In this document: in pieces, positions 1 through 11,944 of the stretch
Layout of the letters: each line of letters opens with the position of its first letter
Position numbering within the stretch: position 1 is the stretch's first letter
NCBI GenBank assembly: GCA_003439945.1
Contig: QVRM01006467.1
Location: 124,001-188,000, forward strand
Origin: Dermanyssus gallinae
Lineage: Eukaryota > Arthropoda > Arachnida > Mesostigmata > Dermanyssidae
Length of the DNA stretch: 64,000 bases
Reading direction: 5' to 3'
Notes under the pieces: model-generated
The model's input: only the letters and a program-made list of their open reading frames with translations
The model's database searches: none
What the model was told of the DNA's origin: nothing
Position numbers and translations under genes: made by a program

Positions 1-350
1 ACAAAAACCATGCCCATCACAACAACAACGATGTCAGTAACAACAATGATGTCAGTAACAACAATACCAACGACAAGTACATGTAGAAAAATTACAACAA
101 CAAAGCAATAATAGTGACAACGGGACGAATAACACCTAAAAGAACGCGGCAGGGTCGATTACAGGATATAGGGAACAATAGCAAAACTAACAATTACAAC
201 GTAGTAGCAACGATACTATCTATAAACAACAACAACAACAAAAACAGCAGCAACAACAACAAGAACAACAACAAAAACAGCAGCAACAACAACAAGAACA
301 ACAACAATAAAACGCGAGTGCAACTGCGGGTAGCTACAGACCTTGCGTAG
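1..350. repeat. CAA/CAG-rich low-complexity region
   Basis: The stretch is dominated by CAA triplets with interspersed CAG, densest at about 225-309. The 78-residue ORF at 114-350 translates to asparagine runs because of the repeat, and I do not regard it as a gene. Confidence 0.85.
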
Positions 351-487
351 AGCCAACAGTGAACACATCATTAGAGATATGTATTTACCAATAAAAGGTA
401 CGAAGGAAGTGAGAGAGAGCGCGCGAGGAATACGACGAGTGACTAGTTTGAACCTACCGTATGTCTAATCGAATACTATAAATAAAC
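351..487. other. Short unremarkable spacer
   Basis: Unique-looking sequence between the triplet repeat and the first SINE copy, with a short GAGAGAGAGC run near 411-421. No coding or RNA signal seen. Confidence 0.5.
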
Positions 488-668
488 TTTTCGGGCGTAC
501 CCTCAGCCAAGATTTAACGTCCACGGGACTGCTTTTCGCATTGCTTCATAGACGGAGACCCCCATAAGTACAAATCGGTGCGACGGTGGGGCTCAAACCC
601 GCGCACCTATCTGGTGTCTCCTCCGGTCGCGAGGCGCAGGCGAATGCATCACGCCACCGGTCTCGACT
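488..668 (-). mobile_element. tRNA-derived SINE, copy 1
   Basis: Read on the minus strand this is the same sequence as copies at 6175-6346 (+) and 63354-63529 (-). It has a tRNA-like head with a B-box-like block at 588-598 (reverse of GGTTTGAGCCC). A roughly 90-bp body follows and ends in the GAGGGT...CCCGAAAA stretch near 488-513. The head is longer and more diverged than in the other copies, and its A-box region near 640-656 is degraded. No clear target duplication is visible, so this is an older copy. SINEs of this type are transcribed by RNA polymerase III and retroposed by a LINE; which LINE is unknown here. Confidence 0.8.
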
Positions 669-2044
669 ACCATAGACTACATCAACGGCTAAAATTGTTT
701 TCCAGTAGACGTATACAGAGTCGGCAAAAAACACCGAGTGTCTATCTACCGGCGACGCTACCGTAAAATGCACGGTTTATTTCCAAGGCAAAATTACGTC
801 TTTCCTACTCTGCGTATATCTCGCAAAAAAGAGAAAAAAAAGTGCTGGGTTGGCATCCGAGTCGAGGTACGAGATCGTATAGATATCAGGTGATTGATGA
901 AATCTGACGGGTCATTACTCACTACGATTCGAAAAAGCTTGGATTTTACCCGTTTCGCTGACGGTCGGAGGGTGTCTCGTCGTTTTGCTATACCGGGTCG
1001 TCGTATCATGTGCACAGATAACGCCAGCTATCAAAACGTATCTTACCAGCTATTAAACGGTAGTTAAAAATGTGTGTAGGCTGCTAGGTAGATCTACGAA
1101 AACCTCTAAGTCAAGTTATTATTATTAGTAACCATCTTGGTAGTACGCTTGATACCGCTTTGTTTCAGCCCAGTTGGTACAATAATACGTGTGAGTGTGT
1201 ATGGTTACGCATATATATATATATATATATCTTGTCTTCTGATCTAGTTGGCTCACCCGGTCAAATCTTTCGAGGTATTTGGTGGTTCTATAACTCGTCC
1301 TGTCAGCTATAAAAGTAACGTAATGTTGTCTATATCGGGTTCTAATTTTAGTTTGGCAGTGACTGCAATAGAAAAAGCCGCTGAGTAGTTTCAATGAACC
1401 CTTGCCGTTTGTAGTTAATTTATAGTAAACATATGCTAATTTATGGTCAATCCATTCTAAACGGCATCACGATCATTCGCAATCACAAAGAATACACATT
1501 TATGTTAGCTCATAGCTGCCCCTGTATCTGTTCGGCCTTTCACTATCTTTCGATATTTTAACTCGATCCAAAGCGTACTTTATTGTTTATATGTACCACT
1601 CGTTGCATCATGGCACAGCGAGTAGATGTTCTGTATTCGTATTTTAATAGATACATATAACATATATGTAGAAGGCATATGTAGTTTATTACCGAATACG
1701 CTTTGTTGCGTGAAAAACAAGACCTTGACAGGCGACTGCTAGTGCTGAATAAGTACACGGCAATAAAAATGTAATTGTTGGCAATACGTCGGTGGAGCTC
1801 CGCACGCTTAGTTGAGCGATGTTCCATTTTCATTTAAAATAATCAGGAATCTCGAGATGAAAAAAATACCTCACTTACTGAATTATATGTATATAATAGA
1901 ATTACCGCTAAACTAAGCGTGCGGAGCTCTTAATACATGTCGAAAACCATTTTTTCACTTGCTTTGTACACATTCAACACCCGTCGGTGGCCTTCCACGG
2001 TCTTGTTGTTCATACAACGAAGTGATTTTAATGATAAACTACAT

Positions 2045-2079
<35 letters not shown>

Positions 2080-2282
2080 CCTGCGGTCTTACTATGTCCT
2101 CCTAAAGTTCCAACGAGACTGCTGTGAGCGTGCGTTTTTTACATGATCCCCCCTAACAACTTAGCGGCATCATTTAGAATGAATCAAATGTCCCAACTGC
2201 ACAAAAAAATTAATAATATTATTCTATATATACATATATATATATATATAGATATACATCAGTTTTGATAACTTGTTGGCAT
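669..2282. other. Intergenic, AT-rich, no gene seen
   Basis: Contains short TA arrays at 1211-1230, 2047-2078 and 2225-2250. ORFs of 60-90 codons on either strand match no family I recognise. The only structured item is the inverted-repeat pair at 1795-1929, listed separately. Confidence 0.6.
1795..1929. repeat. 135-bp segment with perfect 19-bp inverted ends
   Basis: GAGCTCCGCACGCTTAGTT at 1795-1813 is exactly complementary to 1911-1929, with 97 bp between. The arms are unlike the surrounding TA-rich sequence. It could be a miniature inverted-repeat element or a chance foldback; no target duplication is obvious next to the arms. Confidence 0.55.
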
Positions 2283-2771
2283 AACGCAAGCTTTAATTTC
2301 AACTACATCTTCTACCGAATATTTTCCATCAGCTGGTCGATGATAGCGGGCTTACTGGTGCCCACCATACGTCTGCTGGAGCAGATTGAGCAAGATTCGT
2401 TGTGTGGCACGTTGCACCGTCCTGTTGAGACCAAATATTGTCAAAATCTAATTAAGTATGTATATCTATAGAAGGTCAATGAACATTTGTCGGTAGCAAA
2501 TACCGTTCACTGTTTCGTCAAAGACATAAGGTCCAATGACAGCCCAATCTTGACCACCAGACAAAGTCACCTTCATGAAGTGGTTGTTGCTGGGTAGCGC
2601 GGGGATTCTCTGTTGCCCATATGCGACCGTTTCTGTTTGTTCACACTTCCAATCAGATGGATGTACGAAAGTGGGCCTCATCTGAGAAAATGATTTTTGA
2701 GGCAAAACCGGACTCCTCCCGACTCGTCTATTTAAATCACTCCACGAGATCAGGTTCAGTAAGAATAACAA
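2283..2771 (-). pseudogene. Decayed Tc1/mariner-superfamily transposase
   Basis: The minus-strand ORF at 2466-2771 carries a stretch about VIGPYVFDETVNG...YRQM that fits the central DDE domain of an arthropod Tc1/mariner-superfamily transposase. Downstream on the same strand, about 2375-2440, lies a second catalytic-aspartate block, QQDGATCHT. The reading frame shifts after it to one reading LLNLLQQTYGGHQ before a stop. The N-terminal helix-turn-helix and the end of the catalytic core are missing or unrecognisable. No terminal inverted repeats were found. The relic at 26250-26690 carries the earlier part of a similar transposase, so both probably come from one old family. It cannot encode an active enzyme. 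Confidence 0.75.
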
Positions 2772-4850
2772 TAATAATAGTGGTACTAATAGTAGTTATT
2801 GTAGCTACGGGTGATCACTGACTGTTTTCACTACGACGATTCCCTCCAGTCAATCTGTCGTCATATTCTTTAAGAGAGAAAGAAAGAGAGAGAGAGAGGA
2901 GGGAAAGAGACCAGGGGAAAGCTAGGGAGAAAGAAAGAGCAGGAAAAAGCTAGGGGGAAAGAAAGAGAAGGAAAAAGCTAGAGAGAATAATTGGGGGAAA
3001 AGAGAGAGATGAGGGGGCGAGAAGACGCCAGTTACTATTCTTGCAACAGTGGTCGGCCGAACTCAAACACGCCGACCCGTTGAAGAAAGCTGGCGGCAAT
3101 GACCATTCTTCCCTATCTTCTTCTTCTTCTTCTTCCAAGAAGACCTTCGTCTCAACCGAGGTGAACCCTCCGGACCTCCAGACGGAAAAAGGGGCCTCCT
3201 GTACCATTATCGCCCAGGCCAGCTTGTCTCTCTGCCGGGCTCTTTCTTTCTCTCCCTGTCTGTCTGCTTGGTTCGTGTCTTGTCACGCTCCTAAGTCAAG
3301 TGGCTAGTAGAGATCAGGCACCGTGCACAAATCACAGCGACAATATTCCACACAGAGACAGCGCGGAAGGCGAAGCAGCGCTGGGACGCGTTCATTGACT
3401 GTTAATAGCCCTTGTCTCTTTCCCGGTCGGTCTCTACTCAGTCAACCTCTACCCTCTATCAGCTAGAGAAGCTATACAAACAGCGGTGGCACTATTAGGA
3501 AGTGTAGCAGTTGCTGCCTCTGACATTTCTGTTCTAGTTATTAGATCATCATTGTGGATTCCACTTAAACTAGGTTGTGTGACGACGAACAAATGACGGA
3601 GCCATATGCGCGAGTCATTAGCGCAGCATGCAATACGAAGCGAAGATTTTAACGTTACATGCGCACTCAATATACAACTATGTCTATAAATGTATATATA
3701 TATATACCTAGTGTGTCAGTGACATTTAGGTCAATATATGGTACGAACATGAATATAAGTGTACTGACACATTTGCAAGTGTACTGCTGTGATGATCTAA
3801 AAATGAAATGACAAATTCGATCGTGATTTCACTAATATGCTTTCTGTTTAGATAGGGCTGTGGCTTTGAGTGACCGTTACTCTTTGAGTTTTATATGTTT
3901 AAATTGTTTTAGTCTTTTTTTTTACGAGGACTAAGATATTGTTAAATACAATTCCGTCCACAAACCACGTTTTTAAATCGGAATTTAATTTTAAAAAAGT
4001 ATATATATATATTAAGACTTGTTTACGAGTCATTAAAATTACAGCTGATCATTATTGTTGTGTTTTTTTTAATCTTGTTATTGTTATCGCTGATGATAAC
4101 GACATTGTAGTCTGAACGAATTTAGTTTTGCGTGAATCAAGTTGTCATTCATTAAAGACGGTTGCCATCGACAGATAGGGCAGATCTGCCACTGACATTC
4201 AGTGTTGGCGCCTAAAAACACAGCTGGATTATAATAGCTCTATGATCTCAGTGTGTGTGTGTATGTGTGCGTAAGCATTGAACATACACACTGTAGCTAG
4301 CTGCGTATTCTGCGCAGATACGTGCGTAATACGTAATGTTATCGATGCTAATTAGACCTCGTCTGCCGCTCGTACATCGAGCCGCTATAAAGGAAGATAG
4401 TCCTGACCTGAGCGAACTAGCTCCGATGCCTATCCGGCCAGGCCTGGAAAATCCCTACGAGAAAATAAACGATGGCTTGTGTTCATCTTTGTGTGTCGTT
4501 TTGTGAATATTTCGTCTGTTGTTGGCTGGTCTGCGGCGGCGGCTGCAGTGGTGGTGGTGGTTGTGCAGCTAAAGGAAGAAGGAAGTCTCATTAATCGCGG
4601 CCGGTTAATTAGCTAATTAGTTATTCAGATAGTTACATGATACGAGCGACTGCCGAAATGGGCGGCGGCAGCAGCAGCAACAACGGCAATCGCAACAACA
4701 ACAACAACAGGGTAACAACCACGGCAACAACAACGACAGCAACAGAGATTTGGAGATCACTGACAGCAATGGCTGACGCCCTAGCCTAGATAACCTGATT
4801 TATCGGCTAGACGTTCGCGTCGCGAGAGGCCTACACTTACCACGAGAGGC
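2772..4850. other. Intergenic with purine-rich and CAA/CAG tracts
   Basis: About 2870-3015 is GA-rich and 3112-3135 is a TTC run; the complementary ORFs here encode Glu/Ser runs only. From 3300 to 4640 the sequence is non-repetitive AT-rich DNA with a TG run near 4249-4265. From 4662 to 4745 it is a CAG/CAA cluster. No recognisable gene. Confidence 0.6.
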
Positions 4851-4881
4851 TCGAAGGTTTAATGATTACAGGTAGTTATGT

Positions 4882-4886
<5 letters not shown>

Positions 4887-4972
<86 letters not shown>

Positions 4973-4994
4973 ATATATATATATATATATATAT
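4887..4994. repeat. TA dinucleotide array (about 108 bp)
   Basis: Near-pure AT alternation with short interruptions near 4927 and 4967-4970. Tyr-Ile ORFs on both strands are artefacts of the repeat. Confidence 0.95.
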
Positions 4995-6099
4995 GGGTGG
5001 TGGAATACAATAGTGCGCATATTGCTCAATGGAACATATTTTACAGAGCCTGGCACATATAGCAGCTAGATAAGAACGGGAGAACATTGTTAAGCATCGT
5101 GCGAGGACGATAAACTACATCAGGGACAGCTATCGGCAACGCCAACAACAACATCAGGAACAGGAACAACAATTCTAGGAGATGGGGTCGAAAGAGCCTA
5201 TAATGCCGACCGTCGAGCGGTCATAGTATGCGCCATTTGTCGTAAGCAGTATGCAGCCAAGTCTGCACACGTTCAGCTTGTTTCCCCTTCTATTTTTTGT
5301 ACTTTGTTGTAACTTATGGACGGAGTCATAACGACGTTTTGCGACTGTGTGTTCTTGCTGATGGAAACTTCCTGCGGAACTTGAGTTTGGCGTCAACAAT
5401 TATCTATCTGAGCGCGGTCGAATTTCGATCGTAGGCGTGGTGGCGGCGTCGAGCTAACTGTATCGCTACCGCATAGGATTCGCCGCCTTTTCAACGTTTG
5501 CTGTCGTCTCTGACGATCCGGCTGGCCGGCGACATTGCGAATTGCTCCTCACTCACTTACTCGCTCACTCGACCGATAGGTTGTAGCTGTGTAACTAGTT
5601 AGGAGCTAACAAACGGGCATAGTCGTAGGGAGTTGTCGAGCTGTTTTTTAAATTAGATTTTGTCGCCCGAGATGGTGTTGCTGCCGCCTGCAGCTGTACC
5701 ACTTACAATGTCGGTCATATCGGGCGGGGAGAGAGCAAATATCCTCCTCAATTGTAGGCAGCAGCAGCAGCAGCCGCCACCGACACCGAAGCCGCTACCG
5801 ACGCAGCACAATTGGTGTGCAATGCAATGTATATGTAATTATACGCCGCAGGCGTAATTGTCTAGTTTCACATGCGGTTATCAGCAGAGTATTTACGTGC
5901 GTAATTTTTCGGCGACGACGATGGCGGCAATGGCAACGGCGGTCACGACGGCCACGACGATAGGCCTAAGTTCACGATATTACTGCCACCAGTTGTTCAG
6001 TTTAACGACGGACTGGGTGTACGACGTACCGGCAAGCGGATACGTTAGATCATTACTACAGAAATGATCCTGTGAAGTACGATCTTAGTTGAACGACTA
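4995..6099. other. Intergenic, moderately GC-rich, no gene seen
   Basis: Contains a short CAG run near 5760-5773 and GAC/ACG triplets near 5914-5960. ORFs at 5660-5857 and 5858-6067 are 65-69 codons, low in complexity, and match nothing I know. Confidence 0.5.
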
Positions 6100-6174
6100 T
6101 TAGGGCTACTTCAGCAAGTTTTCCAACTACGAGCTTTTTAGACGCAACAATTGCAAGTTTTCAAACAATTTCCA

Positions 6175-6346
6175 GTCGAGCCCGGTGGCTTAGGTCTGCG
6201 CCTCGCAGCCGGATGAGACACATAGGTGCGCGGGTTCGAACCCCACCGTTGCACATTTGTATTTATGGGGCATGTCCGTCTATGAAGCAATGTGACAAAC
6301 AATTCCGTGGACGTTAAATCATGGCTGAGGGTCAGCCCGAAAACTT
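6175..6346 (+). mobile_element. tRNA-derived SINE, copy 2
   Basis: Plus-strand copy of the SINE also seen near 0.5 and 63.4 kb. An A-box-like TGGCTTAGGTCTG lies at 6186-6198 and a B box GGTTCGAACCC at 6233-6243, the internal RNA polymerase III promoter arrangement of a tRNA. The body (about 6250-6345) ends with GAGGGTCAGCCCGAAAAC. A direct repeat of 18 bp with one mismatch lies at 6100-6117 and 6349-6366. It could be a target duplication if the inserted unit includes 57 extra bases on the 5' side. Confidence 0.85.
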
Positions 6347-6854
6347 TTTAGGGCGACTTCAGCAACTATTCTAGCATTGCGACTACGACGACGACGATGA
6401 CGACTAGACGACTGAAGAAGCTCTTAGTGTTGATCTGAAAGCGATGGCTATAAACCTCATGATTTTCGATCGTGGTTCACATTCACGTACTCACGACACA
6501 GGGTCGAGGTATTGGCGAGAAGATCATTACTTATTCGGATGAGGTTGTTGACGACGACGACGACAACGATGCTCTGAATGAAGGTGGTGGACACGATGAT
6601 CGCGGCCCTTTGTTTCGTGGTGGTCGTTGTCGATACGCACGCTACGGACGTGCGCTGCATGCTATATTAACACATCGGCACATTTCGCCAATACGTTGTG
6701 ATCAGGACGAGAAATAGCTGGTTGGCCAGACGTTTGAACCAACCAACCGTCAGTTGGATTCGTCTACTGTTGTGTGGTGGTGCTCAACGACGACGTTCAC
6801 TCGCTAATGTTCACTTTTTTTCGTTGTGGTTCTCTTCTTTTCACTATCTCTCTC

Positions 6855-6892
<38 letters not shown>
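6347..6892. other. Intergenic ending in a TA array
   Basis: GAC/GAT triplet-rich DNA near 6376-6412 and 6550-6575, with no recognisable gene. A TA array occupies 6858-6890 and forms the outer border of the foldback structure that follows. Confidence 0.55.
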
Positions 6893-6894
<2 letters not shown>

Positions 6895-7201
6895 CATAGT
6901 TCAATCGGTAGAATTGGATAGAGTGATATATAGTTTCGGCGTAGCTATGCCGACTTATCGGTTAGCAAAAGCACAGGTTCTTTTGCTAGCACAGGTGGTC
7001 TTTAATTCACTGAACATATTTTGTTAAAATATGTATATAATATATATATATATTTTTTTTTTATGGGACCGTCCTCTCCGGACGGCAAAATTATTTAAGT
7101 TCAATAACTCTTCATTGAGCTTGAAATTTCCATTATTACATAAATTCAAACAATTATAACCATTCAGGTAATTCTGCAGAAAAGGCCATCGCCCGTGTCT
7201 G

Positions 7202-7235
<34 letters not shown>

Positions 7236-8142
7236 AGAGAGAGTGAAATCTAAGTCATATATATATATGATTATCTTCAAGCATATACGCCAAACCATAT
7301 GCACGTCACATATATACATAGTTGATTTGATTTTAATTTCACCTTAAATCTGTTACACGGTTTGCTTATCGTCATCAGTCGTTATATTGCATTCGGGCCA
7401 GCTGGTGGTGGAAGTAAGAATGGCGCGGGCATGGAGCGATATCCGGGAAATAGCCGCCCCCATTGCCTGGGCGGCGGCTATCACCCAGAGCAATCACAGT
7501 CAATGGCAACAACAACAACAACAACGACAACAGCAACAACATGGACAGGCTTTGACGACCATCATCCGAAGTTACAGTACAGGCATCAAGTTCGTTGCGT
7601 GAGACCAACGCCGACCGGCGACGTCGACTTCTCTAGCGCGCAAACAAAGTGAGTGAAGGGGCTAACCCGACCCAGCCGTTCATCACGCCGCTCCCGCCTC
7701 ATCCCACGTTGACGGACGGCGGCACGTCCCCACGAAACCGATGACCCCACCTTCCTTTCGGCACGCATTCATGTCCGCGCTATCATTCTGTGCCACCAGC
7801 ATCTGGCCCGAATACAATATAGCGACTGATGACGATAATCACCAGACAGTGTAACAGATTTTAAGTGAAATTAAAATCAAATCAACTATGTATGTATGTG
7901 ACATGCATATGATTTGGCGTGCATGCTTAAAGATAGTCATATAAATATATATATATATATATAAATGACTTAGATCCCGCCCTCTCTGTGTCTATGTATA
8001 TATACATATTTGGACGTAATATGTTGAGTGGATCGCAGACCACATGTGAAGCAGAAGAACCTGTGCCATTGCTAACCGGTAAGTCGGCAGAGCTACGTCG
8101 AAACTAGGATCTCACTCTATCCAATGCTATCAATTGAACTAT
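6893..8142. mobile_element. Foldback structure with long imperfect inverted repeats
   Basis: The left part (about 6897-7430) and right part (about 7765-8142) are imperfect reverse complements. Matching pairs include 6898-7033 with 8012-8142, and 7240-7410 with 7785-7990. The left arm carries an extra block at about 7054-7232, including a TA array at 7203-7232. The centre (7431-7764) is GC-richer and holds a CAA cluster near 7504-7540. TA arrays lie at both outer edges (6858-6890 and 8139-8199). No transposase is encoded. It may be a non-autonomous foldback transposon or an inverted duplication. Confidence 0.7.
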
Positions 8143-8149
8143 ATATATA

Positions 8150-8193
<44 letters not shown>

Positions 8194-8226
8194 TATATGT
8201 GTGTGGGTGTGTTGAGAGAGAGAGAG

Positions 8227-8280
<54 letters not shown>
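8139..8280. repeat. Compound (TA)n-(GA)n microsatellite
   Basis: TA array to about 8199, a short GT linker, then GA repeats from 8213 to 8280. ORFs across it are Tyr-Ile, Ser-Leu or Arg-Glu runs. Confidence 0.95.
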
Positions 8281-8282
<2 letters not shown>

Positions 8283-8779
8283 GAGGACACCAGGTAAACC
8301 GCCAAGGCAGAACGAATTCAAAATATCAAAACAAGGAAGAGGAAAGACTGTGATGAAGGAAACGAAATCATCGACGACGCTTCGTTGGCGTTTAGAAAGA
8401 CGGACAGACGGGGCTTCTTCTATTGCTGCGGCTGCTGTGGCTGCTGCTGCAGAAACTCAGGCGCTAAGACATGTGCGAGGTTGATGCGAGAGAGATGGCT
8501 TCACATCGCTGCACGAGGTACATATCAAATTCAGCCGACCGTAAAACCGCGTTTCTGAAACGCGCAGCGATGATATATACGTCGGCTTGACTCGATCGTC
8601 TCTTCTTCGATTTTTCTCTCAGATACCTCGGGCGGTAGGCTATGGGGTGTATAGCGCGAGCATTCGTCTACTGACAACGGTAGCTTCGCCCGTCAGTGGG
8701 TCCCGTCCCTATTTGAGAAGAGCGTGCACACAATCCGGTGAAGTATCGAAATTTGTGTATGCAGATCTCAATATATGTA

Positions 8780-8781
<2 letters not shown>
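8281..8781. other. Intergenic, no gene seen
   Basis: Non-repetitive DNA with a GCTGCTGTGGCTGCTGCTG stretch near 8430-8452. No recognisable coding sequence. Confidence 0.5.
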
Positions 8782-8822
<41 letters not shown>

Positions 8823-8960
8823 TTATATATATATATATTGTAAATTCGATCAAAAGTCTGCAATTCTTAGGAGCGATCGCTTTGAACTAGCATGCGTCGC
8901 GCTGGGATGAAACCCACGGCCTAATCAATTGTACCTCATCGAAAACAAATATATATATAG

Positions 8961-9045
<85 letters not shown>

Positions 9046-9062
9046 ATATATATACATAAACA

Positions 9063-9104
<42 letters not shown>
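8782..9104. repeat. Two long TA arrays separated by about 110 bp
   Basis: TA alternation at 8782-8839 and, with small interruptions, at 8950-9104. The intervening DNA is non-repetitive. Confidence 0.95.
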
Positions 9105-9720
9105 GGACACTAAGGCGATGTGCAATGCAGTGCCGCTGCAAAAATCTAAACTCCACTTGAAGTAGCCTGGTAATAATGAACCCATGTGATATGTTCGTCC
9201 ATGCATACAGCTAGAAACTGAGTTACACTGACTAAAACCGCCAAACAGATCTGAATCTACCGAAATAGAGGTAGTGGGCCCATATTCTTTTTGCTGCAGA
9301 TGCGTTCATAACCCTGGTCAAAGTAAACGCACGCTCTCCGTGTACAAATGGTTATCCGTACACGTGGATATCGATTGTATGCGGGCTGATTGCAAAAGAG
9401 ACGGCCGACAACGGTGAATGCACGAGCTGTCCACGACGGTTTGATCCTAGTCGATACTTTGCTATTTCAAAGCACTTTCTTTCTGTGTACAAAATTGTAA
9501 TTGTTTTTGTTCGCAGGCGATTTCTTCAAGCGTACCGCCGAAGCCGGCTGGTCACTGTGTACCTCGTCGGACCATGGCAGTCTAGCTTTCGCCAAATGTG
9601 TAAGGATATGAGCAAGAAACGAGGAGAGCACCTCTCACTATGTTTACTTTTAGGTATTTTAATCAACTTCGGTGATTCTAGTTTAAATTCAGCCCCGGAG
9701 TAATGATGATGATGATGATG

Positions 9721-9765
<45 letters not shown>

Positions 9766-10830
9766 CCCGCAATCACAAATTTTGCATGTTTGTATGCCAT
9801 CCCTTACGATACAGAGAGGATCATTTGATACAGTAGAAGGTAAGATATTTATTTGTGCACATGGATGCATGTATGTATACATCCATATGTATAAATATGT
9901 GCATATACGGTACCTAACCTAGTTTAGCCACATTTGAGGGGGGGGCGTATATTCCGTTAAAATGGAAATTATGCAATAACTTTACAAAATGAGCGACTGC
10001 AAAGGAAATACTTGTAAACTCATTATTATGGTATTCGTTTCTAAGCTCAATACACGACTTGGAATTAAACGACTAAATTGAATTGCGTTTATGAACCAAC
10101 AGGGTAAGATCCAGATGTGTATTCTATCATAGAATGCATACAGTCTCAATTTCAAAAGTGTTAATTAACTGTGGCGGCCATTTACAAGCGTATAGTTCAT
10201 GCATAATTTAAATGTCTCGTTGTATATTTTAGTAGAATACGCAGTAAGGTGTTTGTGTGTAAAGTCATTCTGTGAAGACGTTAAAAGTGCTCAGTCAAAC
10301 TCAAGAAAAAGTACAGTTCTTAAAAAAATTTCTAAGCCACGATTCGAATTCCCCCACCCAGTTAGTGAGGGTAATTTCAATTTGATGTAAGTCACTGACT
10401 TGGCACTTATTACAAGTGCCAACTTGAAATCTAAATAAATAGCATCGTTTTAGAAGAATAAGTCATGTTGTTTTCCAATCTAACTGTGTCTCGACTGCAG
10501 TGTCGCCCGGCAACCTGGCCTTGGATTTTGTCTTGTTGTTATTTACTGCAGTCGAAAGTGTATTATACCCTAGTGATTTACATGCTACCACTGTTAGTGA
10601 AACCGGCCTTCTGTTAACGGGTTTGTTTTCGTCGCCTTCCTTATGTATCGAATACAATGTTGTGATGTTCAACGGATCCAGCACACATCATCGATAACTT
10701 ATGCGGTTGTATACACACACTAGCACACAATATGGCACAAGGATAGGTTTTGAGTTAAATCAAACTAGTACCAAAATATACACCCTCATCTAATTAGTGC
10801 TGCCGGCTTTACTGGAAAAGCTCGACAAAG

Positions 10831-10831
<1 letters not shown>
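9105..10831. other. Intergenic; weak exon candidate at 9517-9599
   Basis: Mostly unique AT-rich sequence. ATG and AAT triplet runs lie at 9702-9762 and a G run near 9940-9946. A segment at 9517-9599 has plausible splice sites on both sides and is discussed as a finding. Nothing else looks coding. Confidence 0.5.

Positions 10832-10881
<50 letters not shown>
10832..10881. repeat. Compound (CT)n-(AT)n microsatellite
   Basis: CT repeats at 10832-10853 pass directly into AT repeats to 10881. Confidence 0.95.
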
Positions 10882-10887
<6 letters not shown>

Positions 10888-11632
10888 TGTTATAAACATA
10901 AACAAACGTACTCATCATTTCCGTCGCTTGCTGAGGCGACGAGTAAATGAGACGAACTGGGTTGATTCTAGTCTACTGGACCTATCTCGAATCATCGATA
11001 TGAATCTGGACGACGACGATGAAGAAGGAGGAGACGACGCTGCTGCTAGCGACAACATGCGCAAGTGAGCACTTTTTCAACCTGTGGGTTCCTGTTTACA
11101 GCCAAATGGACTACCGCGCTCTTAGATCACGCCGTCACGCCGACGATAGAGCCTGGCGCAAAATAGAGAGATGCACTGACGTCTCTGACTGATGCAAAAG
11201 GTCGAAAGAGTGGAAGACCACTAACTACTACGGGTGGTGGCCGATGTGTTTCTCTCGTGTGGCGCTGGCTGTTGGTCTCGTTGTAGCAGCTAGCCTATGT
11301 TTGCTGCAAATTGCTGATGAGCGAGGACGCACGTAGCCGCCTAAAGAGTTGTTGACAACATTTTCGCCGATCCTCTCCTGCCCTTAGTCAGCGTTGTTAT
11401 TGTCGACGTTGTATTTGTTATTGCTGGCCGTGTTGTTGTTGTTGCGGTAACTGTTGTTGCTGCTGCTGCTTGGTCTTGTTGTTGTGGTTGTTGTTGCCGT
11501 TGTTCTTGTTTTGTTTTTGCTGGTCTGCAGTCACAGGGCTGTCGGTGCATTCAGGCGTAATATCTGTTTATACTTAGACCGAAAACAGATTCTACTGTAT
11601 CGTGTATCACGAGGTAGTAGATGAATAATAAA
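10882..11632. other. Intergenic with a TTG cluster
   Basis: Short GAC/GAA-rich tract near 11010-11045 and an interrupted TTG/TTGCTG cluster at about 11396-11525. No gene recognised; the ORF at 11341-11550 on the minus strand is Gln/Thr low complexity. Confidence 0.6.
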
Positions 11633-11944
11633 AATATATAATATATATATATAGAAGATACAATATTCTCGCGACATAAATGTATAAGAGGTATCATAGA
11701 AAATAGGAGTAGAATAGATATATATATATAATATATATATATATAGATATAAGTAGAAGTATATATAAAGTATAGATATATCATATAGATATATAATATA
11801 TATATCAATATATAGTATATATATATATATATATATCTCTATCTATAGTATATATATCTAATTATATATATATATATATATTATCTATATATTATTATAT
11901 CTTATATATATACATATTATCTATATCTATATATATATATATAT
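11633..11944. repeat. Degenerate TA-rich tract (about 310 bp)
   Basis: TA alternation interrupted by many short AGA/TCT islands, more degenerate than the other TA arrays in the window and probably older. Confidence 0.9.

Noticed and set aside
4859..5087. Tyr-Ile repeat ORFs on both strands
   Set aside because: Translation of the TA array in any frame gives Tyr-Ile; the same holds for all similar ORFs in the window.
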